The notes: generated by a model from the sequence alone, not told the origin. Positions 47,244 to 56,744 are shown, counted from the stretch's first letter. The stretch is DNA of 64,000 nucleotides from an uncultured Allosphingosinicella sp. (GCA_934539295.1 CAKTCN010000017.1:11442-75441); one strand, 5' to 3'. Numbers and translations: made by a program.

Positions 47244-48235
47244 TGATTCCGCCTGCGTCCGCTCCCGGCTTCCTTGCTGCCCATGGCTGGGGCGGAGCGG
47301 AGATAAAGCCGCTTGCCGGCGATGCGTCCTTCCGCCGCTATTTCCGCGTCATCGATGGCGAACGTCGCGCCGTGCTGATGGACGCGCCGCCGCCGCACGA
47401 GGATCCGCGCCCCTTTGTCAACGTGGCAGAGTGGCTCACGGGGGCAGGTTTGTCGCCGCCGGCGATCCTTGCGCGCGACCTAAACCAGGGCCTGCTCCTG
47501 CTGGACGATCTTGGCGACGTGCGGCTCCGCGAGACGCTGGATGCCAGTCCCGAGCGGGAGACGGAGCTCTACAGCCTCGCCGTGGACCTGCTTGTCCACC
47601 TGCATCGGCAACCTGCCATGGGCGGACTTGGCGAGCATGGGCTGGAGCGGTGGTTGGAGGAGTTGCAGCTCTTTCCAGACTGGTATTGCAAGACCTTGGG
47701 GCTGAATGTTGACGTTGAGTCTTACCGTGCGGCCTGGATCGCAGTGCTTGGGCCGGTGACCCAGGACGGACTTGGGCCCGTGACCGTGCTGCGCGACTTT
47801 CATGCCGAGAACATCATGCTGGTCGACGGGCGCGCCGGTGTCCGCCATCTAGGGCTTCTCGATTTTCAGGATGCCGTAAACGGGCACCCCGCATATGATC
47901 TGGCCTCTGTGCTGGAGGATGCGCGGCGCGACGTGACACCGCAGGTCGAGCGCGCGATGATAGACCGCTATATGGAAGCGACCGGCCAGAGTCGCGCTTT
48001 CGAACATACCTATTGGGCGCTGGCAGCCCAGCGCAACACCCGGATCCTGGGCGTGTTCACGCGCTTATGGAAGCGTGACGGCAAGCCGCATTATACCGGT
48101 TTCCAGCCGCGTATGTGGGGGTTGTTGGAGCGTGACCTGGCGCATCCGTCGCTGGCGCCGGTCCGCGCCTGGTTCGACGCCAATATACCGCAGGCGAGTC
48201 GTGCCCCTGCCTGGACCGATGGAGCACCGGCATGA
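47231..48235 (+). CDS. amgK: N-acetylmuramate/N-acetylglucosamine anomeric kinase (AmgK-like)
   Basis: A 334-residue aminoglycoside-phosphotransferase-fold protein. ATG 47231 follows GGGGAG and overlaps tsaE by 13 bp; ATG 47243 (TGATG) is an alternative. PLAGDASFRRYFRV is the ATP loop, VTVLRDFHAENIMLVDG the catalytic loop and LGLLDFQDAVNGHPAYDLAS the metal-binding DFG-like segment. Downstream murU makes a sugar kinase role for AmgK very likely: it makes MurNAc-1-phosphate in the cell-wall recycling route that bypasses de novo UDP-MurNAc synthesis. Specificity is inferred from gene context. Confidence 0.9.
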   Translation: MALVMIPPASAPGFLAAHGWGGAEIKPLAGDASFRRYFRVIDGERRAVLMDAPPPHEDPRPFVNVAEWLTGAGLSPPAILARDLNQGLLLLDDLGDVRLRETLDASPERETELYSLAVDLLVHLHRQPAMGGLGEHGLERWLEELQLFPDWYCKTLGLNVDVESYRAAWIAVLGPVTQDGLGPVTVLRDFHAENIMLVDGRAGVRHLGLLDFQDAVNGHPAYDLASVLEDARRDVTPQVERAMIDRYMEATGQSRAFEHTYWALAAQRNTRILGVFTRLWKRDGKPHYTGFQPRMWGLLERDLAHPSLAPVRAWFDANIPQASRAPAWTDGAPA

Positions 48236-48984
48236 CGCCGCTTTACATCCGTCCGGATCCGGATGGCCCCACGCCGAACACCGCCATGGTGATGGCTGCA
48301 GGCCTCGGGAAGCGTATGCGCCCGCTGACGGCCACACGGCCCAAACCGCTGGTGGAGGTGAATGGGCAGACGCTGCTCGACCACACGCTGGAGCATCTGA
48401 AGGCCGCAGGGGTCAAGCGGGCGGTGGTCAACGTCCATTATCTCGCCGATGCGTTGGAGGCTCATCTGAAGCACCGCGTGCAAGGCCTTGAGATCATTGT
48501 GTCTGACGAGCGCGAACGGTTGCTGGAGACGGGCGGTGGGCTGGTCAAGGCGCTGCCGCTCATCGCTGCCGATACTTTTTTCGTGATCAACTCCGACAAT
48601 GTCTGGATCGATGGGCCGGTCGATTCCTTGCGCCTGCTTGCGTCCGGTTGGGACGAGGATCGGATGGACGTCTTGCTGCTGCTGGTCCCTCTGGCGAGTG
48701 CGACCGGCCATGGTGGACAAGGCGATTTTCACATGCAGGCGAGTGGGGAACTTCGCCGTCGCAGACGGGGCGTCGTTGCTCCCTTTGTCTACACGGGAAT
48801 CCAGCTTGTCTCGAAGCGACTTCTACGCGGAGACCTGCCGGAGGGAGCGTTTTCGACCAACCTGCTATGGGATCGCGCAATGGCGGAAGGCCGTTGCTTC
48901 GGCATGGTCCACCACGGTTTGTGGTTCGATGTCGGAACGCCCGAAAATGTGCGCAGAACCGAAGAAATGCTGAGCGCGGGTTGA
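48232..48984 (+). CDS. murU: N-acetylmuramate-1-phosphate uridylyltransferase (MurU-like)
   Basis: A 250-residue nucleotidyltransferase coupled to amgK by ATGA. AMVMAAGLGKRMRPLTATRPK is the nucleotide-binding loop, given here by key residues MAAGLGKRMRPLT; KPLVEVNGQTLLDH, VVNVHYLADALEAHL, LLETGGGLVKALPLI, FFVINSDNVWIDG and FDVGTPENVRRTEE complete the pattern. It makes UDP-MurNAc from MurNAc-1-phosphate in the peptidoglycan recycling branch that weakens the effect of fosfomycin. The pair amgK-murU is complete here. Confidence 0.92.
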   Translation: MTPLYIRPDPDGPTPNTAMVMAAGLGKRMRPLTATRPKPLVEVNGQTLLDHTLEHLKAAGVKRAVVNVHYLADALEAHLKHRVQGLEIIVSDERERLLETGGGLVKALPLIAADTFFVINSDNVWIDGPVDSLRLLASGWDEDRMDVLLLLVPLASATGHGGQGDFHMQASGELRRRRRGVVAPFVYTGIQLVSKRLLRGDLPEGAFSTNLLWDRAMAEGRCFGMVHHGLWFDVGTPENVRRTEEMLSAG

Positions 48985-49029
48985 TCCGCGCTCTGGCCTG
49001 ATGCCCCGGTTTGCCGCTACCGCTTACGA

Positions 49030-51975
49030 ATGAGCGGACCCTCCGTCTTTACCATCCCGCCGCACCGGGCCTTTGCCGACGCGCTGGCAGCTGGCGTGAT
49101 TGCGCTTCACGGACGTGAGCCTGCCGGATTGGCGGGCGGCATCATCTTGCTCCCCAGCAACCGTGCGGTCCGCACCGTGACGGACGCGTTCGTGCGCCGG
49201 TCGGACAAGGGGCTTCTGCTTCCACGCCTCGTGCCGGTCGGCGACCCTGAGATGGACGAGCGGATCGGCGGAGCGCTGGATCCGATCGATAGCGATGATG
49301 GGGAGGTGCCGCCCGCCATTGAGCCGATGCAGCGCCTGATGCTGCTGGCGCGCCTTGTCCAGCGGCATGCGGGTGGACAGATGGAGGCAGGCGAGGCGTT
49401 GCGCCTGGCGCAGGACCTCGCCCGCACGCTCGACCAGTTGCTCGTCGAACAGGTGGAACCGTCCAGGCTCAGGAATTTGGCTGCCAATACTCCCGACCTG
49501 TCCGAGCATTGGCAAAGGTCACTTGACCGGCTTGAGATCATTCTATCCGAATGGCCGCGACTGCTGGCAGCACGCGGCGAGATCGATCTTGCGGATCGGC
49601 GCAATCGCCTGCTGGATGCGCTTGCGCGCAAATGGCGCTGCACACCTCCGCCCGGCTTCGTGATGGCAGCCGGCATCAGCAGCTCCGCGCCGGCCATTGC
49701 ATCGGTCTTGCACCGTGTTGCACGGATGGAGAGAGGGAGCGTGATATTCCCCGGCCTCGATCTCGATCTGGACCAGGATGCCTGGAATGCGCTTGGTCCG
49801 CACGAGCCCGATCCCGGTACAGGCTTTCGTCGCCGGGCACTGGAGACTCATCCGCAATATGAATTGAAGCGGTTGCTTGACCTCATGGACGTTGGGCGGG
49901 GCGAAGTCCGTCCATGGCGGTGGGGGGGAGGGCATGATGCGCCGGCTGTCCGCAGCCGTGCGATCGCCCATGCGATGCTGCCGGCCGCGATGACGAAACG
50001 GTGGCAGGCGCTCAAGCCTGCGGAACGTCGTCTGAGCGGGGTTCGCGCGCTTGAATTGGCTGATCCTGCAGAGGAAGCACAGGTTGTCGCGCTGGCGCTG
50101 CGCGAGGCGCTGGAAACGCCTGAGCGCACGGCGGCGCTCGTGACACCCGATCGGGCTCTGGCCCGGCGGGTAGCTGCCCATCTTCGTCGCTGGGGCATCG
50201 AGGCTGATGACAGCGCGGGCCGCCCGCTGTCCGAAACGCCGGCGGGTACCTTCCTGCTGGCACTGGCGGAAGCGGCGGCCGAGTCCTTCGCTCCGGTGCC
50301 GCTGCTCACCTTGTTAAAGCACCCCCTGGTGATGCGTGGTGATCAGCGGCTCGCCTGGTTGAGCGGCGTTCGCAAGCTCGACCTTGTCCTGAGAGGACCG
50401 CGGCCGGCGGCCGGGCTGGACGGGATCGATCATCACCTGGCCGATCTTAGCGGGCGGGACAGGGATCGGCGCGAGGAGGCGGGGCTGTGGTGGGCCACCG
50501 CCCGGCCGCGCCTTCAGCCGCTCGAAAAGGCTTTTTGTTCGGGCGGATCGATGCGGACGATCCTGGAGGTGATCCGCGAAGTCGCATCGGACCTTACGGG
50601 CAATCAGGCCTGGGCAGGGCAGGCAGGACGGCTTGCGGCCGACCTGTTCGCTGCCCTGGAGGATGCGGCCGATGAAAGCCCGCAATTGCTCCAGCCGTGC
50701 GGGCTGACCCCGTTCCTTGAGCTTCTTCTGCGCAGTGAAACCGTCCGCCCACCCTACGGACAGCATCCGCGCATCTTTATCTGGGGCCTGATCGAGGCAC
50801 GCCTGCAGCATGCCGACCTGCTGGTCCTGGCAGGTCTGAACGAGGGTGTATGGCCGGCTTTGCCCGCACCTGACCCATGGCTGGCACCGCGGATTCGTGC
50901 GGAACTTGGCTTGCCCGGGCTGGAGCGGCGGATCGGCCTTTCGGCGCATGATTTCGCCACTGCTCTGGGTGCAAGGGAAGTCTTGGTCACCCGGGCGCGG
51001 CGCGACGCGCGGTCCCCCGCGGTCGCTTCCCGCTTCTGGCTGCGACTGGAGGCGATGACGGGCGGACTTACCCGCGCGCCGCTGCATCGCAGCCGAGCCG
51101 CGGCGCTCGATCGTCCTGCCGTATATCGACCCGCACAGCGGCCGGTACCTTGCCCGCCGGCAGCCGATCGTCCGCGTGCCATCTCCGTGACCGAAGTGGA
51201 CCGCCTCAAGGCCGATCCTTACGCCTTCTACGCACGCCGCATGCTGAAGCTGTCCGCACTCGATCCGATCGATGCGGATCCCAGCGCCGCCTGGCGAGGA
51301 AGCGCAGTGCATAAGATACTGGAACGCTGGCTGGAGGACGATGGCTGCGACCCGGAGCGCCTGCGCCCCCGCGCCGAGGCGCTGCTCGCCGGCGCCGATG
51401 CGCATCCGTTGATGCGCGCCCTGTGGCAGCCGCGGCTCATGGAAGCGATAGACTGGGTCGCCGCTGAGGTCGCCCGCCGCAGGGAAGAGGGCCGTGTTCC
51501 ACTCGGGTCGGAAATCGAGGGCAGGATCGAACTGGCGGGCATCGCGCTCAAAGGCGTGGCCGACCGGATCGATCGACTCTCGGACGGGTCGCTGGCGATT
51601 GTGGACTACAAGACCGGCAAGCCGCCGAGCAGCAAAGCGGTCGCGGGCGGGTTTGCGATGCAGCTGGGGCTTCTCGGCGTGATTGCGGAACGAGGTGGCT
51701 TCGCTGCGATCAATGGCACGCCGCGCATGTTCGAATATTGGTCGCTGGGACGGGGCAAGAGCGGCGGCTTGGGTCATGTCGCAAGCCCGGTCGGGGGCAG
51801 GAACGGGGTGGACCCGGATGATTTCACCCGCCTGGCTACCGACAATTTCGTGGCGGCTGCTGCCCGATGGTTGACGGGGGATGAGCCGTTCGTCGCGAAG
51901 CTTCACCCGGAACATGCGCCGTACGGCGAATATGATCAACTGATGCGCCTGGACGAATGGTACGGCCGGGAGTGA
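49030..51975 (+). CDS. addB: Double-strand break repair protein AddB
   Basis: A 981-residue protein from ATG 49030. The N-terminal half has degenerate helicase-like segments (IILLPSNRAVRTVTDAFVRR, FVMAAGISSSAPAIASVL). The middle contains LLVLAGLNEGVWPALPAPDPWL, typical of alphaproteobacterial AddB. The C-terminal RecB-type nuclease has WRGSAVHKILERWL, RIELAGIALKGVADRIDRL and LAIVDYKTGKPPSSKAV, so its metal-binding Asp and the DYKTG lysine are intact. AddB pairs with the helicase-nuclease AddA to resect DNA ends. The usual addA partner does not follow; a histidine kinase does. Confidence 0.95.
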   Translation: MSGPSVFTIPPHRAFADALAAGVIALHGREPAGLAGGIILLPSNRAVRTVTDAFVRRSDKGLLLPRLVPVGDPEMDERIGGALDPIDSDDGEVPPAIEPMQRLMLLARLVQRHAGGQMEAGEALRLAQDLARTLDQLLVEQVEPSRLRNLAANTPDLSEHWQRSLDRLEIILSEWPRLLAARGEIDLADRRNRLLDALARKWRCTPPPGFVMAAGISSSAPAIASVLHRVARMERGSVIFPGLDLDLDQDAWNALGPHEPDPGTGFRRRALETHPQYELKRLLDLMDVGRGEVRPWRWGGGHDAPAVRSRAIAHAMLPAAMTKRWQALKPAERRLSGVRALELADPAEEAQVVALALREALETPERTAALVTPDRALARRVAAHLRRWGIEADDSAGRPLSETPAGTFLLALAEAAAESFAPVPLLTLLKHPLVMRGDQRLAWLSGVRKLDLVLRGPRPAAGLDGIDHHLADLSGRDRDRREEAGLWWATARPRLQPLEKAFCSGGSMRTILEVIREVASDLTGNQAWAGQAGRLAADLFAALEDAADESPQLLQPCGLTPFLELLLRSETVRPPYGQHPRIFIWGLIEARLQHADLLVLAGLNEGVWPALPAPDPWLAPRIRAELGLPGLERRIGLSAHDFATALGAREVLVTRARRDARSPAVASRFWLRLEAMTGGLTRAPLHRSRAAALDRPAVYRPAQRPVPCPPAADRPRAISVTEVDRLKADPYAFYARRMLKLSALDPIDADPSAAWRGSAVHKILERWLEDDGCDPERLRPRAEALLAGADAHPLMRALWQPRLMEAIDWVAAEVARRREEGRVPLGSEIEGRIELAGIALKGVADRIDRLSDGSLAIVDYKTGKPPSSKAVAGGFAMQLGLLGVIAERGGFAAINGTPRMFEYWSLGRGKSGGLGHVASPVGGRNGVDPDDFTRLATDNFVAAAARWLTGDEPFVAKLHPEHAPYGEYDQLMRLDEWYGRE

Positions 51976-52015
51976 CGGGCGTTGATCTTGGCTCGGGCCT
52001 CGGTCAGGAAGCGGC

Positions 52016-53539
52016 ATGACCGACAGCACATCCAAGCGCCTCTTCGTTTCCGAGCAGAATTTCGGACGCTACCTGGTCGGGCTCGTCGCTCTGGGCTTCC
52101 TCGCCTTGTTCGTTGCAGCAGCCATGATCGTCTGGCTTCAGGTCCGCAATCAGGATCATGCCCGTCTCATCGTCCACACGCAACGGGTCCAGACCGAGCT
52201 CGGCACTCTCGCTGCCTCAATGGAGCGAGCCGAGACGATCCGGCGAGGCTACCTCATCTCCGGCAATCGTGACTTCCGCTCGGGCTACCTGAGGATCGCC
52301 GGGAGCGTGCCCAAGTCGCTGGAGACTTTGAGCGGGCTGATCTCCGACAATGAGCGGCAGCAGGCATCGCTGGCCCGGCTGCAGGAGGTGCTGGCCCAGC
52401 AAAGGGAGTTGCAGCGCGGATCGATCCTGTTGGTCGATCGCGGCAACGCACGGGCAGTCACGGGCAATTTCCGGTTCGATCGATCTGTTCTGCTGATTGC
52501 TGAGGCACGACGGATCGTCGAGGCGATGCAGGCCGAAGAGCAGCGCTTGCTGGATCAGCGTGACGACGAACAGGTGCGCAGCCTGCGCATCTTCTACATC
52601 GCCATGGCCATTACTGGCGCACTTGTGCTGGGTGTCGGTGTGATCAGCGTGACCGTGATCCTGCGCTACAATCGCGACCTCACTGAATCGCGCGACCGGC
52701 TCCGCACATTGAACGAGAATCTGGAGGAAGCGGTTCAGGAGCGCACGGAGGATCTTCAGCGCGCAAATGACGAGATCCAGCGATTCGCCTACATCGTCAG
52801 CCATGACCTGCGCTCGCCCCTGGTGAACGTGATGGGATTCACCGCCGAGCTCGACGCGTCTCGCAAGCCGTTGTTGGAGATGGTGGATGCGGTAGAGCAG
52901 GCGCAGCCGGGTCTTGTGACTGAGGCGGCACGCCTGGCGGTGCGCGAGGATCTTCCCGAGGCTATCGGCTTCATTCGCACATCGACGCAGAAGATGGACC
53001 GGTTGATCAACGCGATCCTGAAATTGTCGCGCGAAGGACGGCGCACGATCGCACCCGAGACGGTGGAGGTGGGCGAACTGATCGAGGGGATCATAGGGAG
53101 CCTGCAGCACCGCGTGTCGGGCATCGGCGCCGAGATTCGGATCGAGCCGCCACTGCCGGTGATCGTAACGGACCGGTTCGCGCTGGAGCAGATCTTTTCC
53201 AATCTCATCGAAAATGCGGTCAAGTACCTGCAGCCGGGGCGCCCGGGCCTGATCCGCGTGCGCGGCACGCATGAGCGAGAGCGGGTGATCTACGAGGTCG
53301 AGGATAATGGTCGTGGCGTGGACCCGCGCGATCACCAGCGCATATTCGACCTGTTCCGGCGCTCCGGGCAGCAGGACCAGCCGGGGGAAGGAATCGGGCT
53401 CGCCCATGTGCGCGCGCTCGCATATCGCCTCGGCGGCGTAATCAGCGTGCAATCGGAACTTGACCGCGGCGCCACGTTCAGGCTTTCACTCCCGGCTAGA
53501 TTTGAAGCAGCCAAAAAGCTCGGCACGGGGGAAGCTTAA
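52016..53539 (+). CDS. CHASE3-domain membrane histidine kinase
   Basis: A 507-residue kinase from ATG 52016. Two membrane helices (LVGLVALGFLALFVAAAMIV and IAMAITGALVLGVGVISVTV) flank a CHASE3-type extracytoplasmic helical domain (about 45-190: AASMERAETIRRGYLISG). A coiled coil leads to the HisKA-type helix with FAYIVSHDLRSPLVNVMG, phosphorylation site about His263. The ATPase domain keeps FSNLIENAVKYLQPG, VEDNGRGVDPRDHQRIFD and GEGIGLAHVRALA. It sits 3 bp before an Rcp1-like response regulator and probably signals to it. The layout recalls phytochrome-linked and light- or stress-linked modules. Confidence 0.92.
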   Translation: MTDSTSKRLFVSEQNFGRYLVGLVALGFLALFVAAAMIVWLQVRNQDHARLIVHTQRVQTELGTLAASMERAETIRRGYLISGNRDFRSGYLRIAGSVPKSLETLSGLISDNERQQASLARLQEVLAQQRELQRGSILLVDRGNARAVTGNFRFDRSVLLIAEARRIVEAMQAEEQRLLDQRDDEQVRSLRIFYIAMAITGALVLGVGVISVTVILRYNRDLTESRDRLRTLNENLEEAVQERTEDLQRANDEIQRFAYIVSHDLRSPLVNVMGFTAELDASRKPLLEMVDAVEQAQPGLVTEAARLAVREDLPEAIGFIRTSTQKMDRLINAILKLSREGRRTIAPETVEVGELIEGIIGSLQHRVSGIGAEIRIEPPLPVIVTDRFALEQIFSNLIENAVKYLQPGRPGLIRVRGTHERERVIYEVEDNGRGVDPRDHQRIFDLFRRSGQQDQPGEGIGLAHVRALAYRLGGVISVQSELDRGATFRLSLPARFEAAKKLGTGEA

Positions 53540-53542
53540 GCC

Positions 53543-53992
53543 ATGACCGATCATCATCCGGTGAATATCGTCATGGTAGAGGATGACGAAGGCCATGCCC
53601 GGCTGATCGAGAAGAACATCCGCCGCGCCGGAATCTCGAACAACATCCGTCACTTTACCGATGGCACGTCGGCGCTCCACTATCTCTATGAGGATCCTTC
53701 GGGTCCGGCGCTGAACGGCCCTGCGCTGATCCTGCTGGACCTCAACCTGCCGGACATGAGCGGCACTGACATTCTTGGCCGCATCAAGGCGGACGGCAGC
53801 CCGTTGAAGCGAACGCCGGTCGTGGTGCTCACCACCACTGACGACAAGGTCGAGATTCAACGCTGCTACGATCTTGGCTGCAACGTCTACATCACGAAGC
53901 CGGTCAACTATGAGAGCTTCGCCGACGCGATCCGCCAGCTTGGATTGTTCCTGTCGGTGATTCAGGTGCCGGAACCCAGCGAGGCGGCTTGA
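53543..53992 (+). CDS. Single-domain response regulator (Rcp1-like)
   Basis: A 149-residue receiver from ATG 53543. VNIVMVEDDEGHARLIEKNI supplies the acidic pair, ALILLDLNLPDMSG the phosphoacceptor Asp66, VVVLTTTDDKVEI the Thr region and VYITKPVNYESFADAI the lysine. The gapped insert before the third beta strand (HFTDGTSALHYLYEDPSG) is typical of Rcp1-type regulators that pair with CHASE3 or phytochrome kinases. There is no output domain, so it must act through protein contacts. Its stop overlaps the next gene as TTGA. Confidence 0.93.
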   Translation: MTDHHPVNIVMVEDDEGHARLIEKNIRRAGISNNIRHFTDGTSALHYLYEDPSGPALNGPALILLDLNLPDMSGTDILGRIKADGSPLKRTPVVVLTTTDDKVEIQRCYDLGCNVYITKPVNYESFADAIRQLGLFLSVIQVPEPSEAA

Positions 53993-55035
53993 ACCGCGAA
54001 CCTGCACATATTCTCTACATTGACGACGACGAGGGGCTGAGGCGCCTCGCCGAGCGGGCATTGTCGCGCCGTGGCTATAAAGTGAGCCTCGCAAGCAGCG
54101 GCCTTGAAGGCATCGAGATGGCGAAGAACGGCGCCTTCGACCTGATTGCCGTCGACCACTACATGCCTGGCCAGGACGGACTCGCCACGCTGGCGGCGCT
54201 CCGGGCGCTGCCGGATGCGCCGCCGGTTGTTTACGTCACGGGTTCAGAAGAGAGCCGGATCGCGGTGGCCGCCCTCAAGGCCGGAGCCGTCGACTATGTG
54301 GTGAAAGCGATCGGGGAGGACTTCTTCGACCTGCTCGTGAGCGCATTCGAGCAGGCGTTGGCGCAGGTTCGTCTGAAGAGCGCCAAAGAAGCGGTCGAGG
54401 AAGAACTGCGCGCAAGCAATGCGCGACTCGAAGCCCTGTTGCGCGAAGTCAATCATCGCGTCTCCAACAGCCTTCAACTCGTCTCCGCCTTCGTCCACAT
54501 GCAGGCAGGTGCCCTGGGCGATGCGGGGGCGAAGGCTGCTCTCCAGGACACGCAGCGTCGCATCCAGGCGATCGCGCAGGTGCATCGCCGGCTATACACC
54601 TCGAACGACGTCGATCTGGTGTCCATGGATGACTATCTCGCGGCCCTGGTGTCGGAGCTGGAGCAGACTTGGTCCACGCCGACGTCGCCTCGCTTGCTGA
54701 AGCTCTCGTCGGAGCCGATCCGGCTCAAGACCGACCGTGCCATTTCGCTCGGCGTGATCGTCAACGAACTGGTCAGCAACGCGTGCAAATATGCTTATGC
54801 CGCAGATATGGACGGTGAGGTCCGCATCCGGCTATCCGGCGGGACGTCCGGGACCTTCGAGTTGAGCGTGGAGGATGATGGCTGCGGACTGCCGGAGGAC
54901 GGTTCGATACGCGGCACGGGCCTTGGCACCAAGCTGGTGCGGGCCATGGCGGCCAGCCTTCAGGCCGAGGTCAGCTTCGATCCTGCCCATCGTGGGTGCC
55001 GCGCGACGATACGAGCGCCCTTGGAGGCCGCTTAG
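53989..55035 (+). CDS. Receiver-HRXXN histidine kinase hybrid (HisKA_2 type)
   Basis: A 348-residue soluble protein starting at TTG 53989 inside the regulator stop. Residues about 1-125 are a receiver: HILYIDDDEGLRRLAERALS, FDLIAVDHYMPGQDG with the phosphoacceptor Asp, VVYVTGSEES and DYVVKAIGE. A coiled coil leads to the HWE/HisKA_2 dimerisation helix with LLREVNHRVSNSLQLVSAF, where His156 begins an HRXXN motif. The ATPase domain has LGVIVNELVSNACKYAYA and VEDDGCGLPED, GTGLGTKLVRAMA. The domain order matches PakF of Sphingomonas melonis, a kinase that feeds the PhyR general stress pathway. The partner is inferred. Confidence 0.9.
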   Translation: MNREPAHILYIDDDEGLRRLAERALSRRGYKVSLASSGLEGIEMAKNGAFDLIAVDHYMPGQDGLATLAALRALPDAPPVVYVTGSEESRIAVAALKAGAVDYVVKAIGEDFFDLLVSAFEQALAQVRLKSAKEAVEEELRASNARLEALLREVNHRVSNSLQLVSAFVHMQAGALGDAGAKAALQDTQRRIQAIAQVHRRLYTSNDVDLVSMDDYLAALVSELEQTWSTPTSPRLLKLSSEPIRLKTDRAISLGVIVNELVSNACKYAYAADMDGEVRIRLSGGTSGTFELSVEDDGCGLPEDGSIRGTGLGTKLVRAMAASLQAEVSFDPAHRGCRATIRAPLEAA

Positions 55036-56645
55036 TCGCCAACCGGTAGCTCGACATGGAAGGTCGCGCCATGCTCGACTTTGGTGTCCAGCTCGATCGT
55101 GCCGCCATGGTGTTCCACGATATTCTTGGTGATGGCGAGCCCCAAGCCGGTCCCCGCCTGTCCGCGTTGCGAGGACTGGTCTTCCTGCGCGAAGCGGCTG
55201 AAGATGCGTGTCCGGAAGGCGGGTGAGACGCCCGGGCCCTGGTCGCACACGCTGATTCGTGCGCGCTTCCCGAAACGCACGAGCCGCACGGTGATCTGGC
55301 TATCCGGCGGGGAGAATTTCGCCGCGTTGGACAAGAGGTTGCTGAGCACCTGCAGCATTCGTCGTTCGTCCACCGTGGCGATTAGCGGCTGCTCCGTCAG
55401 GTCGAGACTGATCGAAACGCCAAATCGATCCGCATAGGGACGATTCTGGTCCACTGCTTCGCGGATCAAGCCGGCAAGGTCGGTCGGCACGAAGTCGAAC
55501 TCGGCCTTGCCGGACTGCAGCTTGTCCATGTCGAGCAGGTCATCAACCAGCCGGCCGAGGCGTGTGCTGTTCTTGCAGGCAATGTCGACCAGGTGCTTCA
55601 CCTTGGTCGGCAGCTCGCCCATCACGCCTGCCTCCATGAGGCCCAGCGAACCCGAAATGGCCGTCAGCGGCGTACGCAACTCGTGACTGACGGTGGAAAC
55701 CAGTTCGTCCTTCAGACGCGCGATCTGCCGCTCCTCGGTCACGTCCCGCGCCGTCATGATGAAGCGTCCGCCGCTGATCGTCTTGCGCCAGATATCAAGC
55801 ACGTGGCCATCGCGGCGACGAATTTCGATGCGGCGGCTGGGCGAGCTCTTGATCGATCCGACGAGCCCCTCGACGAGCCTCTGGGGCTCGCCATCACCAA
55901 GGTCGCCGCGCTGCGCTGTGATGGCGATTAATTCGGCCGCGTTCATGCCCTCTTTGACTAGGCCGTGCTCATAGCCGAACATGTCGCAAAATGCCTGATT
56001 CCACAGGATCATCCGCAGGCCGCCATCCACCAGGGCCACGCCCTCGGTAACGTTCTCGACCGTAAGGCTCAGCAGTTCACGCTGTTCGAGCGCTTGCCGT
56101 TCCTGTTCCTTGGCCGCGAGATCGCCCACCCTCATCTCGATCAGGTCGACCACGACCTGTGCAAGAGCTTTGAGGCGTTCGCACTCCTCCTGGTTGAAAG
56201 CACGGGGCTTGTTATCGAAGATGCACAAGGTGCCGACCCGCAATTCTCCATCGACGGTCAGCGGCGCGCCTGCATAGAAGCGGATGAACGGCATCCCATC
56301 AACAAGCGGGTTGGTGCGGAAACGCGCATCATCCGTCGCGTCCTCCACAACCATCACGTCGTCGCCCAGGATCGCGAAGGAACAGAAGGCGATGTCGCGA
56401 GGAGTGCCCTCAACATCGACGCCCACCGCTCCGCGAAAGCATTGCTCATCCTCGCCGACGATCGATACGACCGACATGGGCGCATCGAACAATCGCGCTG
56501 CCAGCGCAGTCACATGGTCAAACGCCGGCTCGCGCCCCAGACCTGTCAGCCGATAGCGCTCAATCGCCGCAATGCGGGCTTCTTCATTCTGCGGGCGGGG
56601 TGGGGGAGGAGAGGGCAGATCCAATTGACGCGGTCCCAGGAGCAA
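55032..56645 (-). CDS. Soluble GAF-PAS histidine kinase
   Basis: A 537-residue kinase, read from TTG 56645 because no in-frame ATG lies near; its start is uncertain. A GAF domain at about 30-175 carries APMSVVSIVGEDEQCFRGA, CSFAILGDDVMVVEDA and FYAGAPLTVDGELRVGTLC. A PAS domain follows at about 190-305 (LVDGGLRMILWNQAFCDMFG). The HisKA helix has [19 protein letters not shown] with His near residue 321. The ATPase has LSNLLSNAAKFSPP, CDQGPGVS and GTGLGLAITKNIVEHHGG. No membrane helix and no receiver are present. Its stop overlaps the stop of the convergent HRXXN kinase. Confidence 0.9.
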   Translation of the reverse strand: MLLGPRQLDLPSPPPPRPQNEEARIAAIERYRLTGLGREPAFDHVTALAARLFDAPMSVVSIVGEDEQCFRGAVGVDVEGTPRDIAFCSFAILGDDVMVVEDATDDARFRTNPLVDGMPFIRFYAGAPLTVDGELRVGTLCIFDNKPRAFNQEECERLKALAQVVVDLIEMRVGDLAAKEQERQALEQRELLSLTVENVTEGVALVDGGLRMILWNQAFCDMFGYEHGLVKEGMNAAELIAITAQRGDLGDGEPQRLVEGLVGSIKSSPSRRIEIRRRDGHVLDIWRKTISGGRFIMTARDVTEERQIARLKDELVSTVSHELRTPLTAISGSLGLMEAGVMGELPTKVKHLVDIACKNSTRLGRLVDDLLDMDKLQSGKAEFDFVPTDLAGLIREAVDQNRPYADRFGVSISLDLTEQPLIATVDERRMLQVLSNLLSNAAKFSPPDSQITVRLVRFGKRARISVCDQGPGVSPAFRTRIFSRFAQEDQSSQRGQAGTGLGLAITKNIVEHHGGTIELDTKVEHGATFHVELPVGD

Positions 56646-56744
56646 GTTGCGTGCCTGCCCCCACGACAGACCGCATCGATATAGCGCGTATAGCGGCGTT
56701 CGTCATGCGTTTCGCGCCAGCTTATCGTCCACGCGAGCGACCTG

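Noticed and set aside
50314..52035. Minus-strand open frame of 573 codons
   Set aside because: It is antisense to addB and has no motif.
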